Below, piece after piece: positions 1 to 9,145 of a stretch of DNA of 64,000 nucleotides. The position numbers and the translations under genes are program-made. Each line of letters begins with the position of its first letter. The stretch's first letter is position 1. The notes beneath the pieces were generated by a model. The model made no database searches. It had not been told where the DNA came from and saw only the letters and a program-made list of their open reading frames with translations. This DNA comes from Gottfriedia acidiceleris. Lineage in GTDB: Bacteria; Bacillota; Bacilli; Bacillales; Bacillaceae_G. The stretch lies in NCBI RefSeq assembly GCF_023115465.1, contig NZ_CP096034.1, positions 2,728,001-2,792,000 on the forward strand. Reading direction: 5' to 3'.

Positions 1-29
1 AACAAAATTCGATTTTCAAAATGACTAAT

Positions 30-167
30 TTACTCTGCTTTAGCTTTTCTTTCTAAACGTTCTTCTAGTCGATCATATATTTTATTCAAAGCTTCTTCAT
101 CATTTAATAGAGAATTTTTATTTTCAAGAATTAATTCTTGAAACGATTTATGTCTTTTCTTTCTCAA
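30..167 (-). CDS. FbpB-family small basic protein
   Basis: This 45-residue, highly charged protein starts MRKKRHKSF (TTG start) and ends LEERLERKAKAE. Both ends resemble the Fur-regulated basic protein (FbpB) family of Bacillus, small proteins thought to work with the sRNA FsrA to reduce translation of iron-rich enzymes. The TTG start is chosen because AAAGAGGTGAT lies just upstream. It sits 72 bp downstream of yneN on the same strand and shortly after citB, whose aconitase product is a known FsrA target in B. subtilis. I see no convincing Fur box directly upstream, so it may be cotranscribed with yneN. The family call is from memory of the motif; the link to iron sparing is inference. Confidence 0.7.
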   Translation of the reverse strand: MRKKRHKSFQELILENKNSLLNDEEALNKIYDRLEERLERKAKAE

Positions 168-239
168 AATAATCACCTCTTCTTTTAATGTTAGTATTGC
201 CAAAAAAAAGAGTTTTCTTACATTTTAGTAAATTTTTTC

Positions 240-791
240 TTATTTTAAAAATGCATTTAATTGTTTTTCAGTTAATGGTCCAATTTGCTTAAAAACTACT
301 TCCCCATTCGGATTAATAAAGTATGTAGTTGGTATTGAAATCACACCATATTTACGAAAATTATCACCGTTTTCATCAATTAAAATTCGATAATTCATAC
401 TATTTTTATTAACAAAGTTCCTGATAAAATTTAAATCCTTTTTCTCGCCAATATAATCCGCAACACCGATCATTTCAATATCCTTATGCTTTTGATGGAA
501 TTTCTCTAATGCTGGTATCTCGTCTTGACAAGGAGGGCACCAAGTAGCCCAGAAGTTTAAGATTACTTTCTTACCTTTGAATGACGACAAATTAACCTTC
601 TTTTCATCTAAAGTCATCAATTGTATATCGGGTGCCTGCTGTCCAACTTGAACACCTAATTTTTGAATTGAAGCAATATAAGCATCATTATTATTACTGA
701 CTTTTTTCTCTTCTTCTTTTTTCTCATATAATTGAAAAATTGAATATCCTAACGCTACTAAAAGAATCAGCAAAGGAATTACTTTTTTCAT
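240..791 (-). CDS. yneN: Membrane-anchored thiol-disulfide oxidoreductase (TlpA/ResA-like)
   Basis: A 183-residue thioredoxin-fold protein with one N-terminal membrane anchor (about residues 4-20) and a TlpA/AhpC-TSA-like domain facing outside. The active site WCPPC has cysteines at about 85 and 88, and a cis-proline lies in the later SIPTTYFI segment. Such proteins reduce or exchange disulfides outside the membrane, for example in cytochrome c maturation. The ATG at 791 is preferred over an in-frame GTG nine bases upstream because AAGGG lies at suitable spacing from it. It follows citB, as yneN does in B. subtilis. Its likely electron supplier, CcdA, is encoded in the same window. Confidence 0.85.
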   Translation of the reverse strand: MKKVIPLLILLVALGYSIFQLYEKKEEEKKVSNNNDAYIASIQKLGVQVGQQAPDIQLMTLDEKKVNLSSFKGKKVILNFWATWCPPCQDEIPALEKFHQKHKDIEMIGVADYIGEKKDLNFIRNFVNKNSMNYRILIDENGDNFRKYGVISIPTTYFINPNGEVVFKQIGPLTEKQLNAFLK

Positions 792-1086
792 ACAAATCAC
801 CCTTTTAATGAACTATCTCTATTTAACCATAATAAATACAAAAGTGGAACAAGCTCACATATGTTCCTTAGATAATATCTTCTGGATTATCTTTTATTTA
901 TTATTTCCATTCAAATTATCTTAATTTAGTCCACTTTTTTTATATTTTTTACAGGAATGCCTTATTAATTCGTAAATTTTATATCCATTTAGTCCATTTT
1001 GTTTTAAGGCTGTTTTTATTTTGCGATTCCATCTTTTTAATTGTGATTCAACAATCTTAATTCGCAATACCATCTACCCAAAACAA

Positions 1087-1117
1087 AAAAACACGGTCCA
1101 AAAGACCGTGTTTTCTA
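1087..1117 (-). terminator. Rho-independent terminator of citB
   Basis: A perfect 11-bp stem (AAAACACGGTC pairing with GACCGTGTTTT) with a five-base loop lies just after the citB stop. Read on the minus strand it runs into a T tract. Confidence 0.9.
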
Positions 1118-1124
1118 TATAAAA

Positions 1125-3851
1125 TTAATGAGTTACTTTAGAATTATTTAATTTATCACGTAATACCATTTGTAGTATACCACCATGACGGTAGTAGTCG
1201 ATTTCAACTTCACTGTCGAAACGAGCAACTACTTCAAATTCAACAGTTGTGCCGTCTTCTTTTGTTGCAGTTACTTTTACAAGATCACGTGGTTTAACAT
1301 TCTCATCTACATTAACAGCAAATACTTCTTTACCAGTTAATCCAAATGTTTCAGCATTTTCACCATCTTTAAATTGAAGTGGTAATACACCCATTAATAC
1401 TAAGTTACTTCTGTGAATACGCTCGAAGCTTTCAGCAAGAACTGTTTTTATACCTAACAGGTTTGTTCCTTTTGCAGCCCAGTCACGAGAACTTCCCATT
1501 CCGTAGTCATTTCCAGCTAAAATCATTAATCCAGTACCATCTTCTTTATAACGCATTGCTGCATCATAAATTGACATTACTTCGCCAGTTGGCCAGTAAG
1601 TAGTGTATCCACCTTCTGTACCTGGAGCAATTTGGTTACGGATACGGATATTAGCGAATGTACCACGCATCATTACATCGTGGTTACCACGACGAGAACC
1701 GTAAGAGTTAAAGTCTACAGGTTTAACACCTTTACTTTGTAGGTAAAGTCCTGCAGGAGTTGTTTTACCGATTGAACCAGCTGGTGAAATGTGGTCAGTT
1801 GTTACTGAATCACCGAATTTACCAACGATTTTTAAACCAGCTAATGGTTTAACTACGCCTGGCTCTTTTGATAATCCTTCAAAGAATGGAGGATTTGCGA
1901 TATAAGTTGATTCGCTATCCCATTTATATAATGAATCATCAGTTGTTTGAATTTCGTTCCAACGTTTGTTATCTTCAAATACTCTTTCGTATTCTTTTTT
2001 GAATAATTCAGGAGTAACTGTAGATGCAACAACTTCTTGAACTTCTGCAGATGTTGGCCAAATATCTTTTAAGAATACATCGTTTCCATCTTTATCTTGA
2101 CCGATTGGCTCAACAGAGAAGTCGATATTTACATTACCTGCTAACGCGTAAGCAACTACTAATGGTGGTGATGCTAAGTAGTTACCTTTAACTTGAGGAT
2201 GAATACGACCTTCGAAGTTACGGTTACCAGAAAGTACAGATGTTACTAACATATCATTATCAGCAATAGCTGCTTCCATTTCAGGAGCTAATGGACCTGA
2301 GTTACCGATACATGTAGTACATCCATAACCAACGATGTTAAATCCTAATTGATTTAAGAAAGGAATTAATCCAGCTTCTTGTAAATATCCACTAACAACT
2401 TTAGATCCAGGAGCTAATGATGTTTTTACATAAGCAGGTACTGTTAATCCTTTTTCAACAGCTTTTTTAGCTACTAAACCAGCACCTAACATAACGTATG
2501 GGTTTGATGTATTTGTACAACTTGTGATTGCTGCAATAGCAACTGCACCAGTTTTAAAAGTTGTTTCAGTACCATTTTCAAATTTAACAGTTACCTCTTT
2601 ATCTAATGCTTCGTCAGTTAAACCGAATCCTGCATTACCCATTGGAGCTGAAACTGCTGCTTGGAATGATTTTTTCATTTCAGATAATGGAATTAAATCT
2701 TGTGGACGTTTTGGACCAGAAAGATTTGATTCAATTTCTGAAAGATTGATTTCTACTAAATCAGTAAATGTAGGATCTTCTAAGTCAGCTGTATAGAATA
2801 AATCATTAGCTTTGCAGTATGCTTCTACTAATTGAATTTGCTCTTCAGAACGACCTGTTAAACGTAAGTAGTTAAGTGCTTCAACATCAACAGGGAAGAA
2901 TCCACATGTTGCACCGTATTCAGGAGCCATGTTTGCAATTGTAGCACGGTCTGCTAAAGGCATGCTTTGTAAACCTGGTCCAAAGAACTCAACAAATTTA
3001 TTTACTACACCTTTTTTACGTAATACTTCAGTAACTTTTAACGCAACATCAGTTGCAGTAGTTCCACTTGGTAAAGCACCAGTTAATTTAACACCGATAA
3101 CTTCTGGAACTGGGAAATATGATGGTTGACCAAGCATACCTGCTTCAGCTTCAATACCACCTACACCCCAACCTAATACACCAATACCATTAATCATAGT
3201 AGTATGTGAGTCAGTACCTACTAATGTATCAGGGAATGCTACTACTTCACCATCTTCATTTGCAATTGCATGTACTACGTTTGCTAAGTATTCTAAGTTA
3301 ACTTGGTGAACGATACCAGTTGCTGGTGGAACTGCACGATAGTTATTAAATGCTTTTTGAGCCCAGCTTAAGAATTGGTAACGCTCTTCGTTACGAGAAA
3401 ATTCTAAATCCATATTAAAATCTAATGCATCCGCTGAACCAGCTTTATCAACCATTACAGAGTGGTCAATTACTAGATCAACAGGAATTTCTGGATTAAT
3501 TACTTCAGGATCTCCACCCATATCAGCCATTGCCTTACGTAATGAAGCTAAGTCAACTACAGCTGGAACACCTGTGAAGTCTTGTAAAATAACACGAGAA
3601 GGTTTAAATGGAACATCTACATCTTGTAGCTCGCTTGTTCCCCATTTTGCTAAATTTTCAACATGATCTTTTGTAATTACTCTTCCATCTACTTGACGAA
3701 GAACTGATTCTAGTAACACTTTAATCGAATAAGGTAATTTACCGATTTTAGCTACTCCAGCTTCCTCAATTGCTTTTAAGCGATAATAATGATAAGTTTT
3801 ATCGTTCGCAGTAAACGTCGAACGAGATTGGAAAATGTCATTTTTCCCCAT
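1125..3851 (-). CDS. citB: Aconitate hydratase (aconitase A)
   Basis: This 908-residue enzyme interconverts citrate and isocitrate in the TCA cycle and has the usual length for AcnA/IRP-type aconitases. Three cysteine ligands for the 4Fe-4S cluster are visible: one in [10 protein letters not shown] and two in [12 protein letters not shown]. The swivel-domain motifs [10 protein letters not shown] and FERIHRSNL are near the C terminus. In B. subtilis the iron-free protein also binds RNA, and the same IRP-like architecture is present here. The ATG at 3851 follows a GGGGGAAG ribosome site. Upstream sequence predicts CcpC control, so it is expected to respond to citrate and to carbon and nitrogen status. 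Confidence 0.98.
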   Translation of the reverse strand: MGKNDIFQSRSTFTANDKTYHYYRLKAIEEAGVAKIGKLPYSIKVLLESVLRQVDGRVITKDHVENLAKWGTSELQDVDVPFKPSRVILQDFTGVPAVVDLASLRKAMADMGGDPEVINPEIPVDLVIDHSVMVDKAGSADALDFNMDLEFSRNEERYQFLSWAQKAFNNYRAVPPATGIVHQVNLEYLANVVHAIANEDGEVVAFPDTLVGTDSHTTMINGIGVLGWGVGGIEAEAGMLGQPSYFPVPEVIGVKLTGALPSGTTATDVALKVTEVLRKKGVVNKFVEFFGPGLQSMPLADRATIANMAPEYGATCGFFPVDVEALNYLRLTGRSEEQIQLVEAYCKANDLFYTADLEDPTFTDLVEINLSEIESNLSGPKRPQDLIPLSEMKKSFQAAVSAPMGNAGFGLTDEALDKEVTVKFENGTETTFKTGAVAIAAITSCTNTSNPYVMLGAGLVAKKAVEKGLTVPAYVKTSLAPGSKVVSGYLQEAGLIPFLNQLGFNIVGYGCTTCIGNSGPLAPEMEAAIADNDMLVTSVLSGNRNFEGRIHPQVKGNYLASPPLVVAYALAGNVNIDFSVEPIGQDKDGNDVFLKDIWPTSAEVQEVVASTVTPELFKKEYERVFEDNKRWNEIQTTDDSLYKWDSESTYIANPPFFEGLSKEPGVVKPLAGLKIVGKFGDSVTTDHISPAGSIGKTTPAGLYLQSKGVKPVDFNSYGSRRGNHDVMMRGTFANIRIRNQIAPGTEGGYTTYWPTGEVMSIYDAAMRYKEDGTGLMILAGNDYGMGSSRDWAAKGTNLLGIKTVLAESFERIHRSNLVLMGVLPLQFKDGENAETFGLTGKEVFAVNVDENVKPRDLVKVTATKEDGTTVEFEVVARFDSEVEIDYYRHGGILQMVLRDKLNNSKVTH

Positions 3852-3925
3852 GTTTTCTTCCCCCTATTAAGCAAAAAATGTCTGAATATATTTTATATCC
3901 AAACTTTTCAATACCTTACAATAAT

Positions 3926-3954
3926 ATATTATTACAATGTATATCATAAGTAAA
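3926..3954 (-). promoter_or_regulatory. Predicted citB promoter
   Basis: On the minus strand TTTACT (3954-3949) and TAATAT (3931-3926) are separated by exactly 17 bp, placing the transcription start near 3919. The TTAT at 3949-3946 overlaps the end of the -35 box at about -30 to -27, where the CcpC half-site lies in B. subtilis. Confidence 0.7.
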
Positions 3955-3977
3955 TAACAAGTAACTTATCATTTGTA

Positions 3978-3992
3978 ATAAGTATTCCTTAT
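3978..3992 (-). promoter_or_regulatory. CcpC operator box I upstream of citB
   Basis: The sequence is ATAA-N7-TTAT, the published CcpC dyad. Its centre is at about -66 relative to the predicted citB start, the same position as in B. subtilis. CcpC represses citB in the absence of citrate. Confidence 0.75.
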
Positions 3993-4136
3993 GACCTTAT
4001 AAATCAAATAGTTCATTTCATAATATTTTGCTCAATTATAACATTGTTTATTTCAATATAATTAATTTATGTCTTTATAAGTCGTGAACAAGATGTGATT
4101 TTTATTGGTGTGAGACTAAAAAATGCGTGAACCATT

Positions 4137-4172
4137 ATAAAGACTCCTAAATCTATCTAGGAGTCTTTATTT
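4137..4172 (+). terminator. Hairpin with T tail, orphan
   Basis: AAGACTCCT pairs with AGGAGTCTT and is followed by TATTTTTAT on the plus strand. No intact plus-strand gene precedes it, so it may mark the end of a lost gene at the island boundary. The remainder of 4000-4370 shows no gene. Confidence 0.6.
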
Positions 4173-4370
4173 TTATATATTTATTATAACTACATCTCGG
4201 CATTTCACTCTACAACTCCCAATTATTTAAAAAGAATTTTTTTAATTCTTAAGCACACTATTTTTCATTTAATCGTTAGCAGATTTAAATAGAATTACTT
4301 GTAGGAAAGTATCAATTTCAAAATGTTGTTCAGAAAAAATGACTATATATGGAAAAAATGGTTGTTCGGG

Positions 4371-4773
4371 TTACCAAGGTAACGAAACCAATTCGTTTGA
4401 ATGGAAACAAGCTTCATATCGTTTTATTTTTTCATTCATAATTGTTTTACTGTAATGTGTAAGCTCGAATTCAACAAAAAATGGAGTATTGTTAAAATTC
4501 ATAAATGCATCTAGTTCAACTGTACCTTTTGAGCCTAATTTCGGTTCTACATCATACACGTTAATATAATTCTTTAATGTGTTAAATATATTGAATATTT
4601 CCAGATAATGAGGAATCTTTTTGGAAGTTTCTTTGATTGGATTTTCTTTTGAGAAGTATGTTGCAGGATTTTGTTTTTTTTGATTGTTTAATATGTCCAC
4701 GATCTCTAAACCTTCTTAATACTGAATTACAATTAGATACTGGACTGCTTTTGCAACTGACAACGCGCTCCAT
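4371..4773 (-). pseudogene. Decayed replication-relaxation-like protein gene
   Basis: Two overlapping minus-strand reading frames together resemble a Replic_Relax-type protein. The upstream frame (4773 to about 4650) contains a winged-helix-like SVLRRFRDRGHIK. The downstream frame contains VELDAFMNFN and PFFVEFELTHY, recalling the acidic 'RPDA...FLVEVD' core of that family, and ends after the KRYEACF helix. No single frame is open throughout, so a frameshift separates the halves. The family normally accompanies rolling-circle plasmids and integrative elements, which fits other mobile remnants nearby. The family call is tentative. Confidence 0.4.
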
Positions 4774-4950
4774 AATCCAAATACTTCTCCATTATGTAAA
4801 TGCTCATCTTGAGGTTCAAAAACTATTATTTTACAAAATATGTAAATTATACTTAATAATTATTTTGATGGATTAATTTCCCACGAATTATTCAAACCAA
4901 TTATCTAAAAATATAATTGCATTTACTCTACGTAAAAGGTGGTGAACAAA

Positions 4951-5319
4951 TTGAAAAGGCTGTTGATTGTTATTTTATCTTTATTATTTTCGATACCATT
5001 TTTAACCAACATTGTTTCAGCTATGAACGTCAATACTGACGAATACAATTCTACTAACCGATACGATATAAATTATAATTTGGATGAATACAAACCGAAT
5101 AATATGACTAATAATCGAAATAACAATACAAATAATATAAGTAACATGAGCAATAATCGATACAATCCAAGTAATATGAGTAATAATCGATTGAATCCAA
5201 CGCCTGTTGCCAATACTATTAATGATGGTGACAATAATAATAATTGGGGATGGCTTGGATTATTAGGGTTAGTTGGTCTATTAGGATTTAGAAGAAAAGA
5301 TCGAGAAGTCCGAACATAA
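4951..5319 (+). CDS. Secreted Asn-rich WGxxGxxG-family small protein
   Basis: About 122 residues: a signal peptide (KRLLIVILSLLFSIPFLTNIVSA), a low-complexity middle rich in Asn, Met and Ser with near-repeats of SNMSNNRYNPSNMSNN, and a C-terminal NNNNWGWLGLLGLVGLLG helix followed by the basic tail FRRKDREVRT. The WGxxGxxG motif, helix and arginine cluster resemble short C-terminal sorting signals. The TTG at 4951 is favoured because AAGGTGG is spaced correctly from it; a GTG at 4939 overlaps that ribosome site. Function is unknown; I infer a small surface-anchored or processed peptide. A terminator lies downstream. Confidence 0.7.
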   Translation: MKRLLIVILSLLFSIPFLTNIVSAMNVNTDEYNSTNRYDINYNLDEYKPNNMTNNRNNNTNNISNMSNNRYNPSNMSNNRLNPTPVANTINDGDNNNNWGWLGLLGLVGLLGFRRKDREVRT

Positions 5320-5357
5320 CTTTTATTTTTTATCTTTCTATATCCTATATTTTTCCT

Positions 5358-5423
5358 ATAATGTTTTATTTTGAATTTAAAGTTATATGAATAATGTTTT
5401 ATTTTGAATTTAAAGTTATATGA
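5358..5423 (+). repeat. Perfect 33-bp tandem duplication
   Basis: The 33-base unit beginning ATAATGTTTTATTTTG occurs twice back to back (5358-5390 and 5391-5423) between the WGxxGxxG gene and its terminator. It looks like a recent slippage or unequal-exchange duplication. Confidence 0.95.
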
Positions 5424-5464
5424 ATTAAGAAAAATAATATAATTCATCGAACATCAACTGTTTC

Positions 5465-5498
5465 TAAGGAGATCTATTTTTGATAGAGCTCCTTTTTT
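5465..5498 (+). terminator. Terminator after the WGxxGxxG gene
   Basis: AAGGAGATCTAT pairs with ATAGAGCTCCTT with one mismatch and is followed by TTTTTT on the plus strand. Confidence 0.8.
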
Positions 5499-5614
5499 AT
5501 GTTCATAATTAGATCTATTGAAACTAATCTTATGTGAGGTTACTATTTTTTTCAACGTTTTGCTTGGTTTATATTTTCGATATGCATCTTCTCAAAACAA
5601 TAACATTTGCTTAT

Positions 5615-5820
5615 CGATTAAGTATACTGTTTTCTTCCATCCGCTATGGCCATCATTTGCTGCTTTTTGACCATCTGAATCAGTCATATTAACTGGTCAT
5701 TTTCACCATAAATATATCCATTTCGACTTAGTGGATTAACATCGTTATTTTGTAAAATTGGGTCATATTCAATGTTCACTTAAAGTCCGTTTTCCATATT
5801 GACGACTTTATATTTCAACA
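5615..5820 (-). pseudogene. RHS-repeat protein C-terminal remnant
   Basis: On the minus strand, NIEYDPILQ, NPLSRNGYIYGEND and TDSDGQKAANDGHSGWKK can be read. They correspond to the conserved end of the RHS core, just before the variable toxin tip. A stop follows MENGL, and a stop and frameshift follow GENDQLI, so the gene is broken several times. Only about 200 bp survive. RHS/WapA proteins deliver toxins in contact-dependent competition; here no toxin or immunity gene is intact. Confidence 0.5.
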
Positions 5821-5827
5821 CTCTGAA

Positions 5828-5864
5828 AAAAGAGAATCCTCCTGAAAGGGATTCTCTTTTTTTA
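5828..5864 (-). terminator. Bidirectional terminator after the SLC13-like gene
   Basis: AGAGAATCC (5831-5839) pairs with GGATTCTCT (5849-5857), flanked by an A run on one side and a T run on the other. It lies about 40 bp past the stop of the minus-strand permease. Confidence 0.85.
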
Positions 5865-5904
5865 TTTTTAACCAACTAAACATGCGATATTTGAAGATTC
5901 AATA

Positions 5905-7056
5905 TTAAAAGAAATTTTGATATTTCATCGTAAAATAATAAACAAGCGTTAAAAGAGCTAAAATTGAAAAGTTATAAAAGCTAAACCTGATCAGGTACTT
6001 TTTACTTTTTTGTGGATCTCTCTTAATAAAAAGTTTAAATGAAATTACACTTGCGAGGGAAGCAACAATTGTACCAAGTCCACCTAAATTCACACCTACT
6101 AATAAAGGCTGCCAATTCATGGAGAATTTTGATAAAAAGATCGCAGCTGGTACATTGCTTATCAGTTGGCTTAAAATTATGGAACTGAAAAAGATTGATG
6201 TGGGACTTTTGAGATTTTCACTGGCGAATGTGTGTACTACCTTTAATTCCGATATGTTTCCTATAAAAATAAAAAAACATATAAAAGTAATAAGCAATAA
6301 ATAATCAATTTTCTTCAATAATTTTATATCAAGTATACATGTGGTTCCTAATGCGATGATAAACGCAAGTTTGTAGCTTAGAACCCCTAGTATGGATGCA
6401 GATATGATGACAAATAGTATTCCCCATACTGTTGCCTTTTTTTTATTTTTTATTGGAATATGCGGTAGTTCCATTTCCAATGTTTTACTATTTAATCTTT
6501 GATTAAAAAAGAATAACAGAACAATTCCCAGAACCACTAATAGAAGAATTGTTGTAAAAAATTGTACAGGCCTTATTCCGTAGAAAGTAAATATAAAAAG
6601 ATTTTGTGGATTTCCCATTGGAGTTAGGCTGCTTCCAATGTTAGCCGCAATTGTCTCTAGTATAATAGTATCCAACATAGAAGTTTGTATAATCTTACTA
6701 ATTATAAGTGTTAATGGTACAAAAGTTATTAATGCCACGTCATTCGTAACAAGCATGGAACTAAAAAAGCATAATAAAATTAAGATTGCTGAAACACTTT
6801 TACTATTATGACATTTACTCAGTATAGCAATGGCGAATTTATCCAATAGTTTAAGATCTTCCAAAGCCTTTACTACGAGCATAAGATTAAATAAACTCAC
6901 TAATACTTTAAAATTTATATAATCTAGTTTTGGTTCATGGAATAAACAGCTTACGATTGCTAACATGAGTGATATGGTAAATACAATGTCTTTTTTTAAA
7001 ATTCCAAAGTTCAATTTCACTTTTTTTTCGTTTTCTATATAAAGATATTCTTTCAT
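5905..7056 (-). CDS. SLC13/ArsB-like anion permease
   Basis: A polytopic membrane protein of 383 residues with about ten hydrophobic segments. MLVTNDVALITFVPL and the NIGSSLTPMGNPQNLF loop are typical of the SLC13/citrate/arsenite-pump superfamily, where an Asn-rich re-entrant loop binds the substrate ion. A second such loop, LISNVPAAIFL, is near residue 310. The start at 7056 is chosen because GGAGGGGG precedes it; an open frame continues 21 codons upstream without a ribosome site. The substrate cannot be decided, and dicarboxylate, citrate or arsenite are possible. It stands alone between terminators in the citB-sspO island. Confidence 0.75.
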   Translation of the reverse strand: MKEYLYIENEKKVKLNFGILKKDIVFTISLMLAIVSCLFHEPKLDYINFKVLVSLFNLMLVVKALEDLKLLDKFAIAILSKCHNSKSVSAILILLCFFSSMLVTNDVALITFVPLTLIISKIIQTSMLDTIILETIAANIGSSLTPMGNPQNLFIFTFYGIRPVQFFTTILLLVVLGIVLLFFFNQRLNSKTLEMELPHIPIKNKKKATVWGILFVIISASILGVLSYKLAFIIALGTTCILDIKLLKKIDYLLLITFICFFIFIGNISELKVVHTFASENLKSPTSIFFSSIILSQLISNVPAAIFLSKFSMNWQPLLVGVNLGGLGTIVASLASVISFKLFIKRDPQKSKKYLIRFSFYNFSILALLTLVYYFTMKYQNFF

Positions 7057-7200
7057 CAATCCCCCTCCAGTATTTTCTATTTTACTACACACCTCTGTTT
7101 CTTGCATTTGAAACATCAATGCACATAAAAAATACCATAATTCCCATTAAATCACAGTTGTGGGGGTAAAGTATGCACCTCAAAATCCAGGCATTTTCTT

Positions 7201-8304
7201 TTATAAGGCTGGGTATTTTAGTTTCCTTTTTATTAGCACTATTAGTATTAAACAAATTGGGATAATAATTTCTAAAGGAATTTGTAGTAAAAAGGGGACA
7301 ACCTCACTTGCTTCATTACGTAATGCAACATAATTCGTTGTCATCCACATTGAACAAACTAACATTATTACAGAAGTAGGATAAACTAATTGCCTACTCT
7401 CCTTAATCCCAAATAAATCTGCTGCCCCTGACACCGCACAATAGAAATATATAGTAATCTTCACGAAATAATTACATACCGAAATCACGATAATAAAGGT
7501 ATCTAATCTTTGAACAAAATCAGCAATACTAATATAACTAACAGCTGTAAGAAGCGGATATATGGTTCTTTCTATTTCAGAAACACCCATTATGGAAGTA
7601 TTTAACATTGAATATAAAGTCAAAATAAGCCCAGTAAATAGTAAAGATGTTATTCCTACTTTTACTACTTTCTTTTGTTTATTTAAATATGGCAAAATCA
7701 TCGTAAATGTAAATATCTCACCAAAAGGATTTGCAATTAATATCGGAGTTGCCTTTAATACTGGTTTCCATCCACTTTCTAATACAGGTCTTAAATTATT
7801 AATTTTGATTAAGCCGGAAATAATCTCTAATCCAATAATTATAAAAAGAATAAACATTATAAATAAAAAAATAAATTCATTTGCACGTGCAAATACTTCA
7901 AATCCTTTATGACTTGCATATATGACAACAATCATCATTAATATTCCGATTGAAATATGTGACGAAGCATTGTAAAGAGTAATAACCATTAACTCCTCAA
8001 AATTACGCAAAACTCGTGCACCTATATAAATAAAATATAATATATAGATTAGTGCTAACAGTTTTCCAACATATTTACCTAAAATATTTTGTATATATTT
8101 AGTAAATGGTTCATCAGGAAAAAATGAATATAATTTTATATATACAAAAAATAATAGACACCCCACAGTAAGTCCTAATAATAAACTCATCCATGCATCT
8201 TGCTTGGCTAAAGAATAGATTTCAATAGGTGGCGATGTACCATTAATAAACATAAAAATCATACATAATAATTGAAAACCACTCACTTTTAATTTACGAT
8301 TCAT
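7201..8304 (-). CDS. Spore germination permease, GerAB family
   Basis: A 367-residue protein with about ten membrane helices, belonging to the APC-type endospore germination permeases (GerAB/GerBB). The opening VSGFQLLCMIFMF, the GARVLRNFEELM loop and the NPFGEIFTF segment match this family. GerAB subunits bind germinant in the spore inner membrane and normally work with GerAA and GerAC partners in a tricistronic operon. Neither partner is next to it, so it is an orphan that may pair with subunits encoded elsewhere. GAAGGT precedes the ATG. Confidence 0.85.
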   Translation of the reverse strand: MNRKLKVSGFQLLCMIFMFINGTSPPIEIYSLAKQDAWMSLLLGLTVGCLLFFVYIKLYSFFPDEPFTKYIQNILGKYVGKLLALIYILYFIYIGARVLRNFEELMVITLYNASSHISIGILMMIVVIYASHKGFEVFARANEFIFLFIMFILFIIIGLEIISGLIKINNLRPVLESGWKPVLKATPILIANPFGEIFTFTMILPYLNKQKKVVKVGITSLLFTGLILTLYSMLNTSIMGVSEIERTIYPLLTAVSYISIADFVQRLDTFIIVISVCNYFVKITIYFYCAVSGAADLFGIKESRQLVYPTSVIMLVCSMWMTTNYVALRNEASEVVPFLLQIPLEIIIPICLILIVLIKRKLKYPAL

Positions 8305-8970
8305 TATAGTACCTTCATATAATACTTACTTCCTCTATTTTCTTATTTAAAACATGTTTATTTTTTCCATTTTGAATCTAAATTATTATTTATATTACAA
8401 AAAACCCTGTAGCGATAATGGATAAAAACATTAATCTACATAGAAAAATAATGCTAAGTACCTATAGTAAGATACGGAGTGTTATTATCTATAATTTAAA
8501 TATATTTTCGATTCTTACTCTATTCTGAATTAATGCTCCGAACATAAAAATCCTCAAATTTTGGTAGTTCACCAGTAATCAATCATCTATATCTGTAAGC
8601 TGGATACCACTTTTTTAAAAAATTTATTAATCTTATGCAGTTTTAACAACAGCCACTTCATATACTTTTTGAGTTATACCAGATTCAGTTGATAAAATTG
8701 GTAATATTTTAGAACCAATTGTAACCATTTGAATTTAATGCAAAAAGGTGATCCACTAGTTAACACTTGTGAGAACACACCATAAATGAAAAGCGATAAT
8801 GTATAGTTTGCTGCAGTTGCAGTAACTGTTACTGATTGCTGTAACTCCACTAAACGAAAAAGTACGAAAAAGAGTAAGGACCATTGTTATTGTGTTGGAG
8901 TGTTTCATCAGTACCAGTTATGTTATGAAAGGCAGTTTTTAAAAAACTTGGCGATACAATACTTGTAGAT
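8305..8970. other. Gene-poor stretch with decayed sequence
   Basis: No intact gene is seen. The minus strand around 8640-8850 gives broken protein-like phrases such as GITQKVYEVAVVKTA and SVTVTATAANYTLS. They suggest a decayed structural or surface protein that I cannot identify. Confidence 0.4.
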
Positions 8971-8974
8971 TTAG

Positions 8975-9145
8975 CGTTGATTTAGGTAGAGACACGAAAA
9001 TAGGAAAACGAAGACAACAAAACTCATAGTGGGTCTAAAACTAGCTGTATATGCTGAGCTAATCAGTGAAGTAGAAAAAGGCGTTTTATTTTGAATCCAA
9101 GAGTATTACTGTTAAAGAAGTGCTCAGGAAATTCGTAAACAGATT
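8975..9145 (+). pseudogene. Tyrosine recombinase (phage integrase) N-terminal remnant
   Basis: Across shifting plus-strand frames one can read VDLGRDTKIGKRRQQ, then AVYAELISEVEKG, then FESKSITVKEVLRKFV. This order matches the AP2-like and SAM-like N-terminal region of phage-type integrases (usually RDPxTGKRKQ..., AEAALAELxxEVEKG, ITVKEYLxEWL). Stops and frameshifts separate the pieces and no catalytic domain remains. It supports a mobile-element origin for part of the citB-sspO island. Confidence 0.4.

Noticed and set aside
1379-3129. Several 60-90-codon plus-strand frames opposite citB
   Set aside because: They are antisense to a clearly coding gene, have no ribosome sites and no protein-like features.
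4951-5319. Asn-rich repeat tract as a CRISPR array
   Set aside because: The repeats are short, degenerate and in frame within a coding sequence; no CRISPR array or cas gene is present in the window.
5073-5447. 124-codon minus-strand frame opposite the WGxxGxxG gene
   Set aside because: It is a low-complexity shadow of the Asn-rich repeats and covers the tandem duplication and the coding strand of a signal-peptide gene.
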